Shown: positions 51,745 through 60,374, numbered from the stretch's first letter. The stretch is 64,000 nucleotides of DNA from Pseudonocardia broussonetiae (GCF_013155125.1 NZ_CP053564.1:6021501-6085500), one strand, 5' to 3'. Translations and numbers: made by a program. The notes: generated by a model from the letters alone, not told the origin.

Positions 51745-52656
51745 TCAGCGGTAGCCGGTCGTGTCGGCCGGACGCCCCGCGTCCTGCACCTCCACCACGT
51801 AGCGCCACGCGTCGGGGCGGGAACCGTCGACGTCGGTCAGGCCGTACTCGCGGGCCAGGTCACCGCTCGACGTGCTCGCCCCCTGCCAGCGGTCGCGCCC
51901 GGGATCGGCGGCCAGCGCCGCGATCCCGCGCCCGATCAGGCGCGTGGACTCCGAGATCGCGAAGTGCGGCTCCCGCACGCACGCGTCGCGCCAGTTCGCC
52001 TCGGTCACGCCGTACTCGTCGAGCATCAGCTCCGAGCGCAGCCAGCCCGGCGTGACGGCCACCGCGGTGGCTCCGAAGGGGCCCAGCTCGTGCGCCCAGC
52101 TCCGGGCCAGCCGGATGGGGGCGATCTTGGCCAGGTCGTAGAACACGTTCAGGCGGTAGTGCTCGGCGTTGTAGGCCGCCGTGCCGTCGGTGACCTCGAC
52201 GACGAGCCCGCCGCGCTGCCGGATCAGCAGCGGGAACGCGTGGTGCGCGGTGACCAGGTGCGTGTCGACGGCCAGGCGCAGCAGGTGCAGGCCCCGGGCC
52301 AGGTCGTGCTCCCAGACCGGCACGTCCCACTCCGCCAGGAAGTCGCCCCCGAAGATGTCGTGGACGACGACGTCGAGCCGGCCGTGGTCGGCGTCGATCC
52401 GCGAAACCAACGCAGCGACCCGGGCGGGGTCCAGGTGGTCGGTGGGCACCGCGACGCCGACGCCGCCGGCAGCGGTGACGAGGTCGGCGGTGTCCTCGAT
52501 CGTCTCCGCCCGCCCGTACTCCGACCGCTGCGCCCGAGTCGTGCGCCCGGTGCAGTACACCGTGGCCCCGGCCGCCCCGAGCTCCACCGCGATCCCCCGG
52601 CCCGCCCCGCGCGTGGCCCCCGCGACCAGCGCCACCCGCCCCCGCAACGCGTCCAT
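51745..52656 (-). CDS. Short-chain dehydrogenase/reductase, 303 aa
   Basis: Cofactor motif GATRGAGRGIAVELG at the start, a DHGRLDVVVHDIFGG segment where ordinary SDRs have NNAG, and YDLAK (YxxxK) after NAEHYRLNVF. A conserved His-Asp replaces the NNAG motif, as in a known subgroup of extended SDRs. Length (303) is longer than the usual 250. It sits at the edge of the repeat array with its stop 80 bp from the last element. The substrate is not predictable. Confidence 0.82.
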   Translation of the reverse strand: MDALRGRVALVAGATRGAGRGIAVELGAAGATVYCTGRTTRAQRSEYGRAETIEDTADLVTAAGGVGVAVPTDHLDPARVAALVSRIDADHGRLDVVVHDIFGGDFLAEWDVPVWEHDLARGLHLLRLAVDTHLVTAHHAFPLLIRQRGGLVVEVTDGTAAYNAEHYRLNVFYDLAKIAPIRLARSWAHELGPFGATAVAVTPGWLRSELMLDEYGVTEANWRDACVREPHFAISESTRLIGRGIAALAADPGRDRWQGASTSSGDLAREYGLTDVDGSRPDAWRYVVEVQDAGRPADTTGYR

Positions 52657-52741
52657 GCCGCCATCGTGCGGGCCATCCCTGACAGGACCGGTCAACGATC
52701 GACGGGCACCGCGCCCGGGCGGCCGGACCCGCGACGACCGC

Positions 52742-53194
52742 TCAGCTCGACTCCTCCTCCCACACCAGCAGCAGCGCGCCCACGACGAACAGCTGCACGG
52801 GCAGCGCCAGGTCGGGCAGGTCGGCCTCGGCACCCGACACCAGCGCCACCCGCCGCACGACGCCGACCACCTCCCCGGACTCGACCACGTGCTGGGTGCG
52901 CCCGAACAGGTGCGGCCGGACGAACCGGTGGTGGCGGTCGTCGACCTGCAGCTCCCACTCGGTCGTGCCCACGCCCTGCGCGTGCGCGAGCTCCCGGCCC
53001 CCGGCGACCAGCACCCCGTCGTAGCCCATGAGGAAGCGACGCCTCATCCGGATCTCGTGCACCACCCCGTCCAGCACGAACTCCCCGGTCCGCCCCCAGG
53101 TCGACAGCACCAGCTCCACGGGCGCAGCCGCACCGGTGTCGTCGCGCACCTCGTAGCTCCGGCGGAAGAACCCCCGGCGGTCGGCGATCAGCAC
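52742..53194 (-). CDS. Hypothetical protein with a C-terminal hydrophobic segment, 150 aa
   Basis: No family recognised. The first 120 residues are beta-rich and basic (GFFRRSYEVRDDTG, EIRMRRRFLMGYDGV), and a hydrophobic helix ends the chain (LALPVQLFVVGALLLVW). This is the layout of a tail-anchored protein. It stands alone between the SDR gene and the phosphonate locus, with about 100 bp to each side. Confidence 0.6.
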   Translation of the reverse strand: MLIADRRGFFRRSYEVRDDTGAAAPVELVLSTWGRTGEFVLDGVVHEIRMRRRFLMGYDGVLVAGGRELAHAQGVGTTEWELQVDDRHHRFVRPHLFGRTQHVVESGEVVGVVRRVALVSGAEADLPDLALPVQLFVVGALLLVWEEESS

Positions 53195-53244
53195 GGGGTC
53201 ATCCGATCACGCGGGCCCGGGACCGCTCCCGGGTCCGTTCACCG

Positions 53245-53260
53245 ACTTGTCATGACATGT
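53245..53260. promoter_or_regulatory. GntR operator upstream of the phosphonate-locus ADH
   Basis: ACTTGTCATGACATGT is a near-perfect 16-base palindrome (one mismatched pair) 39 bp before the ADH start. The half-site ACTTGT with a four-base gap and an ACA(A/T)G partner is repeated at 55166-55180 in the gntR/FAD-oxidoreductase gap. Confidence 0.65.
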
Positions 53261-53298
53261 TGTGGGTCGACGGGCCGTCCTCGTGCCACGCTGCGGGG

Positions 53299-54366
53299 AT
53301 GAGCGCACCCGGTCCCGTCGCCGTCCGCTACGCCCGCTGGGACGGAGTGGGCCGGCCGTTCGTCGTCGTCCCCTCCACGACACCGGCCGTGCCCGGGCCC
53401 GGCGAGGTCCTCGTCCGGATCGACCTGGCGACGGTGTGCGGCAGCGACCTGCACTCCGTCACCGGCCGGCGCCCCTCCCCCGCGCCGGGGGTGCTCGGCC
53501 ACGAGCAGGTCGGCACCGTCCTCGCCGTCGGCGAGGACCCGCCCACGTGCGTCGACGGATCGCCCGTGGTGCCGGGCCGGCGCGTGGTGTGGTCGGTGAC
53601 GGCGGCGTGCGGCACGTGCGACCGGTGCGCGCGCGGGATGACCCAGAAGTGCCGGCGGCTGCGCAAGTACGGGCACGAGCCCCTCGACGGCGCGGCGCCG
53701 CTGACCGGCGGCTTCGCCACCCACTGCGTGCTGCTGCCCGGAACGGCGGTCGTGGGGGTGCCCCACGGCGTCCCGGACGTGGTGGCGAGCCCGGCGTCGT
53801 GCGCCACGGCGACGGTGGCCGCGGTGCTGCGCGCGGGCGGCGAGCTCGCGGGGCGGCGGGTGCTGGTGACCGGCGCGGGGATGCTCGGGGTCACGGCGGT
53901 GGCGATGGCCGCCGCGGCGGGCGCGCGGGTCGTCGCCGTCGACCCCGACGACCGCCGCCGCGCGCGGGCCCTGCGCTTCGGCGCGGACGAGGTGGCCGCC
54001 GACGCCGCGGGCGTCGAGCCGGTGGACGTCGCGATGGAGCTGTCCGGGGTGCCGTCCGCCGTGGCCGCCTGCCTGGGGGCCCTCGACACCGGAGGGGTCG
54101 CGGTGCTCGCCGGCTCGGTCTCCCCGGCCGACCCCGTCCCCCTCGACGCCGAGCGGCTGGTCCGCGGCCTGCACACCGTGGTGGGCGTGCACAACTACCG
54201 CGCCGGGGACCTGCAGGCCGCCATGGACTTCCTGGCCGCGCACCACCGCGACCACCCGTTCGCCGAGCTCGTGGGCGGCCGCTTCGCCCTCCACGAGCTC
54301 GACGCGGCGGTCCGGGCCGCGCGCGCCGGGACGGCTCCCCGGCAGGCGGTCGCGCCGGTCGGTTAG
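53299..54366 (+). CDS. Phosphonate-associated zinc alcohol dehydrogenase (HpnZ-like), 355 aa
   Basis: MDR enzyme with catalytic zinc site TVCGSDLHSVTGR and LGHEQVG, structural-zinc cysteines CGTCDRCARGMTQKC, and the cofactor motif VTGAGMLGVTAVAMAAAAGA. The opening RYARWDGVGRPF is characteristic of the proposed HpnZ family of phosphonate gene clusters, known so far by context only. Its 3-prime end overlaps the convergent gntR gene by four bases. Oxidation or reduction of a carbonyl formed from a phosphonate is likely. Confidence 0.82.
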   Translation: MSAPGPVAVRYARWDGVGRPFVVVPSTTPAVPGPGEVLVRIDLATVCGSDLHSVTGRRPSPAPGVLGHEQVGTVLAVGEDPPTCVDGSPVVPGRRVVWSVTAACGTCDRCARGMTQKCRRLRKYGHEPLDGAAPLTGGFATHCVLLPGTAVVGVPHGVPDVVASPASCATATVAAVLRAGGELAGRRVLVTGAGMLGVTAVAMAAAAGARVVAVDPDDRRRARALRFGADEVAADAAGVEPVDVAMELSGVPSAVAACLGALDTGGVAVLAGSVSPADPVPLDAERLVRGLHTVVGVHNYRAGDLQAAMDFLAAHHRDHPFAELVGGRFALHELDAAVRAARAGTAPRQAVAPVG

Positions 54367-55097
54367 AGGCGGGTGACCGGGGCGCGCGAGCTGCGGGTGT
54401 TGGTGACGGTCACCGTGGCCACGTCGGAGCGGTAGCGGTCGTCGGACCACTCCAGCGGCCGGCCCGACGAGTCCGACGTCAGCCGCCGCTCCCGCAGCAG
54501 CGGCGTGCCCTCCGGGACCTCCAGCAGCGCGGCGTCGGTGGCGTCGGCGGGCACGGCGTCGAAGGTGTGGCGGGCCGCGTGCAGGTCGACGCCGCGCTCG
54601 ATGAGCAGCGCGTAGATGGACCCGGCGTCGAGGTCGGCGTCGAGCAGCGGGCGCCCGACCGACTCGACGTAGGTCATCCGCTCGAGCATCGCCGGCCGCC
54701 CGTCGAGCAGCCGCAGGCGCAGCAGCTGCACCGCGGGGGTGTCGTCGTCGAGCTGGAGCGCCGCGGCGACCGACGGCTCGGGCCGGCGCAGCGCGATCTC
54801 CTGCAGCCGCTGCCCCGGGGTGTGGCCGGTCAGCTCGGCGCGCGTGGTGAACGACTGGAACGACTCGAACGGCTGCGCGGGCACGGAGTCGAGCACGACC
54901 GGGCGCTTGCCCTGCCCGCCACCGATCAGGCCCTCGTCGCGCAGCGCCGCCAGCGCCTGGCGCACCGGACCGCGGGACGCGCCGAACTCCCGGCACAGCT
55001 GCGTCTCCGACGGCAGCGCCTCCCCGACGCCGATCGCCCCGCTGCGGATCCGGTCGCGCAGCTCGGCGGCGACGGTCCGGTGCAGGGGCGCGGCCAT
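54363..55097 (-). CDS. GntR-family regulator (HutC/PhnF type), 244 aa
   Basis: The winged-helix part is LRDRIRSGAIGVGEALPSETQLCREFGASRGPVRQALAALRDEGL (read in parts), followed by a UTRA effector domain (PFESFQSFTTRAELTG to LERMTYVESVG). PhnF-type members repress phosphonate uptake or breakdown. A TAGGGT box lies seven bases before the ATG (leaderless) and an ACTTGT half-site overlaps it, which suggests auto-control. It converges with the ADH gene and is divergent from the FAD-oxidoreductase/transport operon. Confidence 0.85.
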   Translation of the reverse strand: MAAPLHRTVAAELRDRIRSGAIGVGEALPSETQLCREFGASRGPVRQALAALRDEGLIGGGQGKRPVVLDSVPAQPFESFQSFTTRAELTGHTPGQRLQEIALRRPEPSVAAALQLDDDTPAVQLLRLRLLDGRPAMLERMTYVESVGRPLLDADLDAGSIYALLIERGVDLHAARHTFDAVPADATDAALLEVPEGTPLLRERRLTSDSSGRPLEWSDDRYRSDVATVTVTNTRSSRAPVTRL

Positions 55098-55165
55098 GCA
55101 CCTGACCCTACAAGTCGCGGTGTCGGCGACCGGGCCGGGACAGGCGCCGAGATGAACGGCAGATG

Positions 55166-55180
55166 ACTTGTCAATACAAG
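55166..55180. promoter_or_regulatory. GntR operator in the gntR/FAD-oxidoreductase gap
   Basis: ACTTGTCAATACAAG contains a perfect CTTGT-N4-ACAAG inverted repeat; a further CTTGT follows at 55183-55187. It shares half-site and spacing with 53245-53260. It lies 41 bp before the GTG of the oxidoreductase and 69 bp before the gntR start. Confidence 0.65.
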
Positions 55181-55220
55181 CTCTTGTGGAGCGGGGACCG
55201 GCACTGCCACCGTTCCTCCC

Positions 55221-56342
55221 GTGACCCCCACCAGTGACCTGATCGTCGTCGGCGCCGGCATCGTCGGCCTGGCCCACGCCGTCGAGGCGGTCGCCCGCGG
55301 GCTGTCGGTCACCGTGGTCGAGCGCGACGAGCGCGCCGTCGGGGCGTCGGTGCGCAACTTCGGGCACGGCTGCGTCACGGCGCAGGTCGGCGAGGCGCTC
55401 GCGTTCGGCGAGCGCGCCCGCGGCACCTGGCTGCGGCTGGGGCGCGAGGCCGGGTTCGCGGCGCTGGAGACCGGCACCGTCGTGGTGGCCCGCGCGGCCG
55501 AGGAGCTCGCCGCCCTCGAGGAGCTGGCCACCGAGCGCGGCGCCGACGACGTGGTGCTGCTCGACGCGGCCGGTGTCGGCGCCCGGGTGCGGGTGCCGGG
55601 CGCGCTCGGCGGGGCGTTCCTGCCCCGTGACCTGCGGGTCGACCCGCGCGCGGCGGCCCCGGCGATCGCCGCGTGGCTGGCGGCGCAGCCGGGCGTCGCG
55701 TTCCGGTGGGCGACGCCGGTGCTCGGCGTCGCCGAGGGCGTGGTGCGGACCGGGCGCGGCGACCTGCACGCCGACCGCGTGGTCGTCTGCACCGGGCACG
55801 ACCTGGACCGGCTGCTGCCGGAGGTGGCCGAGGACGCCGGTCTGCAGCGCTGCGTCCTGCAGATGCTGCAGGTCCGGGTGCCGGGCGTCCGACTGGACCC
55901 GGCCCTGCTCACGGGGAGCTCGATGCTGCGCTACCCGGCCCTGTCCCGCACGGCGGGCGCGCAGGCGCTGCGCCGGCGCTGGGAGTCCGAGCGGCCCGAC
56001 CTGCTCGGCGCCGTCGTCAACCACATGATCACCCAGCGGCCCCCGGGGTCCGACGGCGCCGGCGACCTCGTCGTCGGTGACACCCACGCCTACGCCCGCA
56101 CCCACCCGCCCTTCTCCGACGAGTCCCTCGACGACCTGCTGCTCGCCGAGACCCGGTCCCTGCTCGGGGTGCCGGCGTCGGGCGTGCGGGTCGTGCACCG
56201 CTGGCGGGGCGTCTACGCCTCCGCGGCGGGCGAGTTCCTCCGCGCACCGGTCGCACCGGGCGTCACGGCGGTGTCCGTGACCTCCGGCATCGGCATGACC
56301 ACGGCCTTCGGCCTCGCCCCCTCCGTACTCGACTCCCTCTGA
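55221..56342 (+). CDS. Phosphonate-associated FAD oxidoreductase (HpnW/TIGR03364-like, DAO fold), 373 aa
   Basis: D-amino-acid-oxidase-type flavoprotein: DLIVVGAGIVGLAHAVEA at the N-terminus, VVERDERAVGASVRNFGHGCV (read in parts) with the conserved NFGHG, and a terminal VTSGIGMTTAFGLAPSVL glycine-rich FAD segment. The family marks phosphonate clusters; relatives oxidise aminoethylphosphonate or its N-methyl form to phosphonoacetaldehyde. That would feed the PhnX-like HAD at the end of this operon. GTG start. First gene of a five-gene operon with the transporter. Confidence 0.85.
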   Translation: MTPTSDLIVVGAGIVGLAHAVEAVARGLSVTVVERDERAVGASVRNFGHGCVTAQVGEALAFGERARGTWLRLGREAGFAALETGTVVVARAAEELAALEELATERGADDVVLLDAAGVGARVRVPGALGGAFLPRDLRVDPRAAAPAIAAWLAAQPGVAFRWATPVLGVAEGVVRTGRGDLHADRVVVCTGHDLDRLLPEVAEDAGLQRCVLQMLQVRVPGVRLDPALLTGSSMLRYPALSRTAGAQALRRRWESERPDLLGAVVNHMITQRPPGSDGAGDLVVGDTHAYARTHPPFSDESLDDLLLAETRSLLGVPASGVRVVHRWRGVYASAAGEFLRAPVAPGVTAVSVTSGIGMTTAFGLAPSVLDSL

Positions 56343-56367
56343 CCGACCCCCTCTCCCGGAGACCCCC

Positions 56368-57264
56368 ATGCGCATCCACCGCGCCGCACTGGCCCTCGCC
56401 CTGACCACCGCCGCCCTCACCGCCTGCGGCGCGCCGGCCGCCCCCGAGTCACCGACGTGCCCGGGCGGCGAGATCCGCTTCGGGGTCGAGCCGTTCGAGG
56501 ACCCCGCCCGCCTCACGCCCGCCGCGCAGGTGCTCGCCGACGCGCTGTCGCGGTCACTGGACTGCCCCGTGGACCTGACGATCACCGACGACTACTCGGC
56601 CGAGGTCCTGGCCATGCAGAACGGCCGCCTCGACATCGCGATCTTCGGCCCGCTCGGCTACGTCTTCGCCAGCGACCGGGCGAAGGCCGAGCCGATCGCC
56701 TCCTTCGGCGACGCCGAGGGCCGGCTCTCCAGCTACACCGCCGGCATCTGGGTGCCGGCCGCCTCCGACCTCACCTCCATCGACCAGCTCCGCGGCCGCT
56801 CGCTCGCGCTGGGCTCGGTCGGGTCCACCTCCGGCGACGCCCTCCCCCGCCAGGCCCTGGCCGAGGCCGGCATCGCCGAGTCCGAGGTCCGGATCGACTA
56901 CGCCGGCGGGCACCCGGAGGCGCTCCTCGCCCTCACCAACGGCGCGGTCGAGGCCGCGGAGATCAACTCCCAGCAGCTGGCCAGCGCCACCGAGGCCGGC
57001 TCCTTCGACCCGTCGGCGTACCGGCGGATCTGGACGTCGGACCCCATCCCGAACGACCCCATCACCGTGCGCGGCGACATGAACCCGGCCTTCAAGGCCG
57101 CCGTGACCGACGCCCTGCTGACCCTGCCGCCCGAGGCCGTCGGCGAGATCGGCGCCCTGCTCGACGTCTCCCCGCCCGGGCCGCTGGTCCCGGTCGACCG
57201 CTCCACCTACCAGCCCCTCTTCGACCTCGCCGCCACCCTCGGCCTGACCGAGGAGGACGTCTGA
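56368..57264 (+). CDS. phnD: Phosphonate/phosphate-type ABC transporter substrate-binding lipoprotein (PhnD-like), 298 aa
   Basis: Signal peptide MRIHRAALALALTTAALTAC ends in the lipobox LTAC. The mature part has IRFGVEPFEDPARLTPAAQVL and DYSAEVLAMQNGRLDIAIFGPLGYV, then LALGSVGSTSGDALP, the phosphonate-binding set of PhnD proteins. It should bind an organophosphonate or inorganic phosphorus oxyanion outside the membrane. A CTCCCGGAGA ribosome site precedes the ATG. Its stop overlaps the phnC start by one base. Confidence 0.85.
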   Translation: MRIHRAALALALTTAALTACGAPAAPESPTCPGGEIRFGVEPFEDPARLTPAAQVLADALSRSLDCPVDLTITDDYSAEVLAMQNGRLDIAIFGPLGYVFASDRAKAEPIASFGDAEGRLSSYTAGIWVPAASDLTSIDQLRGRSLALGSVGSTSGDALPRQALAEAGIAESEVRIDYAGGHPEALLALTNGAVEAAEINSQQLASATEAGSFDPSAYRRIWTSDPIPNDPITVRGDMNPAFKAAVTDALLTLPPEAVGEIGALLDVSPPGPLVPVDRSTYQPLFDLAATLGLTEEDV

Positions 57265-57992
57265 TGCTCGCGCTCACCGGCACCACCGTGCGGTTCGGCG
57301 ACCGCCAGGTCCTGCACGGCGTCGACGTGACCGTGGCCGAGGGCGAGCTGCTCGCCGTCCTCGGGGCCAACGGCTCGGGCAAGTCGACGCTGCTGCGCGC
57401 GGCCGCGGCGCTCGTGCCGGTGCACGCCGGCACCGTCACCGTCGACGGCCGGGCGCGCGGCCCCCTCGACGTCGCGCTGGTGTTCCAGAGGATCCACCTG
57501 GTCGGGCGGCGGTCCGTGCTCGACAACGTCTGCGCCGGTGCGCTGGGCCGCCTGCCACTGCGCGCGTCGCTCGTGCCCGCGCTGTTCCCGCGGGCCGTGC
57601 GCGAGGAGGCGATGGGCTGCCTGGACCGCGTCGGGCTCGCCGATCGCGCCCACGACCGCGCCGGGTCGCTGTCGGGCGGCCAGCAGCAGCGGGTCGCCGT
57701 GGCGCGGGCGCTGTGCCAGCGCTCGCGGGTCGTACTCGCCGACGAGCCCGTGTCCGCGCTCGACCCGGCCGCCGCCGAGCAGGTGCTCGCCCTGCTGGCC
57801 GAGCTCGCGCACGTCGAACGGCTGGCGGTGCTCGCCGTGCTGCACCAGCCCGACCTGGCCCGCCGCCACGCCGACCGCCTCGTCGGTCTCCGCGACGGCC
57901 GGGTCGTCCTCGACGGCGCCCCCGCCGCGATCGGCTCCGCCGCCGTCGACGCCCTCTACCCCGGGACGCCCGCACTGGAGGCCGTGTCATGA
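57264..57992 (+). CDS. phnC: Phosphonate ABC transporter ATPase (PhnC-like), 242 aa
   Basis: Walker A is GANGSGKSTLL, the signature motif is LSGGQQQRVAVARAL and Walker B is RVVLADEPVSALD, with the switch His in LAVLHQPDLA. The Q-loop is in LVFQRIHLVGRRSVLDNV, the longer version found in PhnC ATPases. It energises import through the PhnE-like permease. Overlaps its neighbours on both sides. Confidence 0.88.
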   Translation: MLALTGTTVRFGDRQVLHGVDVTVAEGELLAVLGANGSGKSTLLRAAAALVPVHAGTVTVDGRARGPLDVALVFQRIHLVGRRSVLDNVCAGALGRLPLRASLVPALFPRAVREEAMGCLDRVGLADRAHDRAGSLSGGQQQRVAVARALCQRSRVVLADEPVSALDPAAAEQVLALLAELAHVERLAVLAVLHQPDLARRHADRLVGLRDGRVVLDGAPAAIGSAAVDALYPGTPALEAVS

Positions 57993-58816
57993 CCCTGCTC
58001 GACCCGCGGGTCCGCCGCCTCCCGGTCCCCGCCCGCCGTCACCGCCCCCGGGCGGTCGTCCTCGGCTGGGCCGTCGCCGCCGTCGTGGTCGCCGCGCACG
58101 TCGTCGCCTGGAACGCCACCGAGGTGTCGTTCGGCGCGCTGGTCGACGGGTGGCGCGGCATGGCCGAGTTCCTCGCCGAGGCGATCCCGCCCGACCTCGC
58201 GTGGGACGTGCTCGGGCCCAGCCTGGAGGGCGCGCTCGTCACGCTCTGGATCGGGCTGCTCGGCACGACGCTGTCCGTGCCGCTGTCGCTGGCGGGGGCC
58301 CTGCTCGCCGCGCGCGGCACCGCGCCCGCCTGGGCCTACCAGCCGGCGCGCTGGCTCCTGTCGTTCCTGCGCGCCGTGCCGGACGTGGTCTTCGCGCTGG
58401 TCTTCGTCACGGCCGTCGGGCTCGGGCCGTTCCCCGGCGTGCTGGCGATCGTCTGCCACAACGTCGGCGTGATGGGGAAGCTGTGGGCCGAGGCGCTGGA
58501 GGACGCCGACCCCGGGCCGCCGCAGGCGCTGCGGTCGGCGGGCGCCGGGCGCATCCAGGTCGCGGCGCACGCGCTGCTGCCGACCGTCACACCGCAGTTC
58601 GTCGGGCTGCTGCTCTACCGCTTCGACGTCAACGTCCGGTCCTCGCTCGTGCTCGGACTCGTCGGCGCGGGCGGCATCGGCTTCCTGATCAACCAGTCCA
58701 TCCAGCTGTTCCAGTTCGACGAGATGCTCACCCACATCCTCGTGGTGCTCGTGCTCATCGTCGCCGTCGACCAGCTCTCGGCGCTCGTGCGCCGCCTTCT
58801 CGGGAGTGCAGCATGA
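57989..58816 (+). CDS. phnE: Phosphonate ABC transporter permease (PhnE-like), 275 aa
   Basis: Membrane protein with six probable helices and the coupling-loop motif EALEDADPGPPQALRSAGAGRIQ, typical of binding-protein-dependent permeases of the PhnE family. Also LRAVPDVVFALVFVTAVGLGPFPG and VRSSLVLGLVGAGGIGFLI. A single permease suggests a homodimer. ATG at 57989 overlaps phnC by four bases and its 3-prime end overlaps the HAD gene by four. Confidence 0.85.
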   Translation: MTLLDPRVRRLPVPARRHRPRAVVLGWAVAAVVVAAHVVAWNATEVSFGALVDGWRGMAEFLAEAIPPDLAWDVLGPSLEGALVTLWIGLLGTTLSVPLSLAGALLAARGTAPAWAYQPARWLLSFLRAVPDVVFALVFVTAVGLGPFPGVLAIVCHNVGVMGKLWAEALEDADPGPPQALRSAGAGRIQVAAHALLPTVTPQFVGLLLYRFDVNVRSSLVLGLVGAGGIGFLINQSIQLFQFDEMLTHILVVLVLIVAVDQLSALVRRLLGSAA

Positions 58817-59487
58817 TCGAGCTCGTCGCCCTGGACATCGCCGGCACGACCGTCGACGAGGGCGGCGCCGTCTACGCCGTCCTCACCGACGTCGTGCGCG
58901 ACCACGGGGCCCCCGGCACCGACGCCGAGATCCGCACCTGGATGGGCGCCGACAAGCGCGAGGCCCTGCGCGCCCTGCTCGCCGACCCCGGCCCCGACGT
59001 CGTGGAGGCGGCGCACGCGGAGTTCGTCGCCCGCCTCACCGCCCGCTACCGCGACACCCCGCCCGTCCCGATGGCCGGCGTCCCGGAGGCGTTCGCGGCG
59101 CTGCGGGCCGCCGGGGTGCGCATCGCGCTGACCACCGGTTTCGACCGGCAGGTCACCGACCCCCTGCTGGAGGCGCTGGGGTGGAGCGTGGGCGACCCGC
59201 TCGACGCCGTCGTGTGCGCCTCCGAGGTCGCGGGGGGACGGCCGCAGCCGCACATGGTCCGGCGCGCCATGGAGCTCACCGGCGTCACCGAGCCCGCCCG
59301 CGTCCTCGTGGGCGGCGACACCGTGCTCGACGTCCGTGCCGGTCACGCGGCCGGGGCCGGCCTCGTGGTCGGCGTGCTCACCGGCGGCCAGACCCGTGCG
59401 GAACTCGCCGCCGAGCACCCGACGGAGATCGTCGACGGCGTCGCCGACCTCCCCGCCCTGATCGGGCTCGGAGCGGGCGCGGTCTGA
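58813..59487 (+). CDS. Phosphonatase-like HAD hydrolase (TIGR03351/PhnX-like), 224 aa
   Basis: HAD motif I is D8-I-A-G-T-T, motif II the TTGFD segment, motif III/IV VLVGGDTVLDVRAG. The cap holds MGADK with K48, which lines up with the Schiff-base Lys (MGxxK) of phosphonoacetaldehyde hydrolase; this favours C-P bond cleavage. The family is TIGR03351, found in phosphonate clusters without PhnW. Together with the FAD oxidase it could turn an aminophosphonate into phosphate and an aldehyde. Last gene of the transporter operon. Confidence 0.82.
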   Translation: MIELVALDIAGTTVDEGGAVYAVLTDVVRDHGAPGTDAEIRTWMGADKREALRALLADPGPDVVEAAHAEFVARLTARYRDTPPVPMAGVPEAFAALRAAGVRIALTTGFDRQVTDPLLEALGWSVGDPLDAVVCASEVAGGRPQPHMVRRAMELTGVTEPARVLVGGDTVLDVRAGHAAGAGLVVGVLTGGQTRAELAAEHPTEIVDGVADLPALIGLGAGAV

Positions 59488-59515
59488 GCCCGGCCGCTCC
59501 TCGACGCCGCAGGAC

Positions 59516-60310
59516 TCAGCCCGGCGACGTCACCCGCGCCACGAGCTCCACCGCCGCCCGCCGCGGCAGGAACCGGTGCAGGTTCGTGGTGAGCGCGTTC
59601 TGCCGGCCCGAGACCACGCTCGGCGGGACGCGGCGGCGGCCGAGCGCCCGCAGCGCGGTGTCGACGACCTGCTCGGGGGTCTGCATCGTCGTCCGCCCGC
59701 CCGCCGCTCCCTCGCCGGCGACGTCCAGGAACTCCGTGCCCGTCAGCCCCGGGGACAGGCACAGCACCCGCAGCCGCGTGCCGCGTGACTCGTGCCAGAG
59801 CGCCTCGGTGAAGCTCAGGACGAAGGCCTTGGTCGCCGCGTAGACGGCGAGGTCCGGGATCGGCTGGTACGCGGCGACGCTCGCGACGTTGACCAGGTAG
59901 CCGTCGGCCTCGCGCAGCGCGGGCAGGAAGGCCCGGCTGAGCCCGACGAGCGTCCCGACGTTGAGGGTGACCATGTCCTGCAGCCGGGCCGGGTCCTGCT
60001 CGTGGACCCGGCCGCTGTCGCCGAAGCCGGCGTTGTTGACCAGCGACGTGACACCGATCCCGCGGCGCTGGACCTCGGCGTGCACCTCCTCCGCGGCCCC
60101 GGGCCGGCTGAGGTCCGCCGGCAGGACCTCGACCTTCACGCCGTGCGCGGCCGTCAGCTCCGCGGCGAGGGCCTCCAGCCGCTCGGCCCGGCGGGCGACG
60201 AGCACGAGCCCGGAGCCGCGGCGGGCGAGCTCACGGGCGAACGCGGTGCCGATACCGGAGCTGGCGCCGGTGACGAGCGTGGTCTGACTGCGGTGGTCGA
60301 TACGACTCAT
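59516..60310 (-). CDS. Short-chain dehydrogenase/reductase, 264 aa
   Basis: SDR: VTGASSGIGTAFARELARRG at the start, NNAGFGDSG in the core, and Ser plus YAATKAFVLSF (YxxxK) as catalytic residues. Length is normal. It has a TACAGT -10 box seven bases before the ATG, so the mRNA is probably leaderless, and a TetR operator sits in its promoter spacer. Converges with the HAD gene, 28 bp apart. Substrate unknown. Confidence 0.85.
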   Translation of the reverse strand: MSRIDHRSQTTLVTGASSGIGTAFARELARRGSGLVLVARRAERLEALAAELTAAHGVKVEVLPADLSRPGAAEEVHAEVQRRGIGVTSLVNNAGFGDSGRVHEQDPARLQDMVTLNVGTLVGLSRAFLPALREADGYLVNVASVAAYQPIPDLAVYAATKAFVLSFTEALWHESRGTRLRVLCLSPGLTGTEFLDVAGEGAAGGRTTMQTPEQVVDTALRALGRRRVPPSVVSGRQNALTTNLHRFLPRRAAVELVARVTSPG

Positions 60311-60323
60311 GCTGTGCACTGTA

Positions 60324-60354
60324 TGCCAGCCTGGCACTGAGTGCCAGCATGGCA
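60324..60354. promoter_or_regulatory. Twin TetR operators TGCCAG-C-CTGGCA in a divergent leaderless promoter pair
   Basis: Site 1 (60324-60336) TGCCAGCCTGGCA is a perfect palindrome; site 2 (60342-60354) TGCCAGCATGGCA has one change. They are 18 bp apart. On the minus strand TACAGT (60323-60318) lies seven bases before the SDR ATG; on the plus strand TAAGGT (60363-60368) lies six bases before the tetR GTG. Each site falls in or beside one promoter spacer. Confidence 0.75.
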
Positions 60355-60374
60355 TCGTGCGCTAAGGTGGCCCC

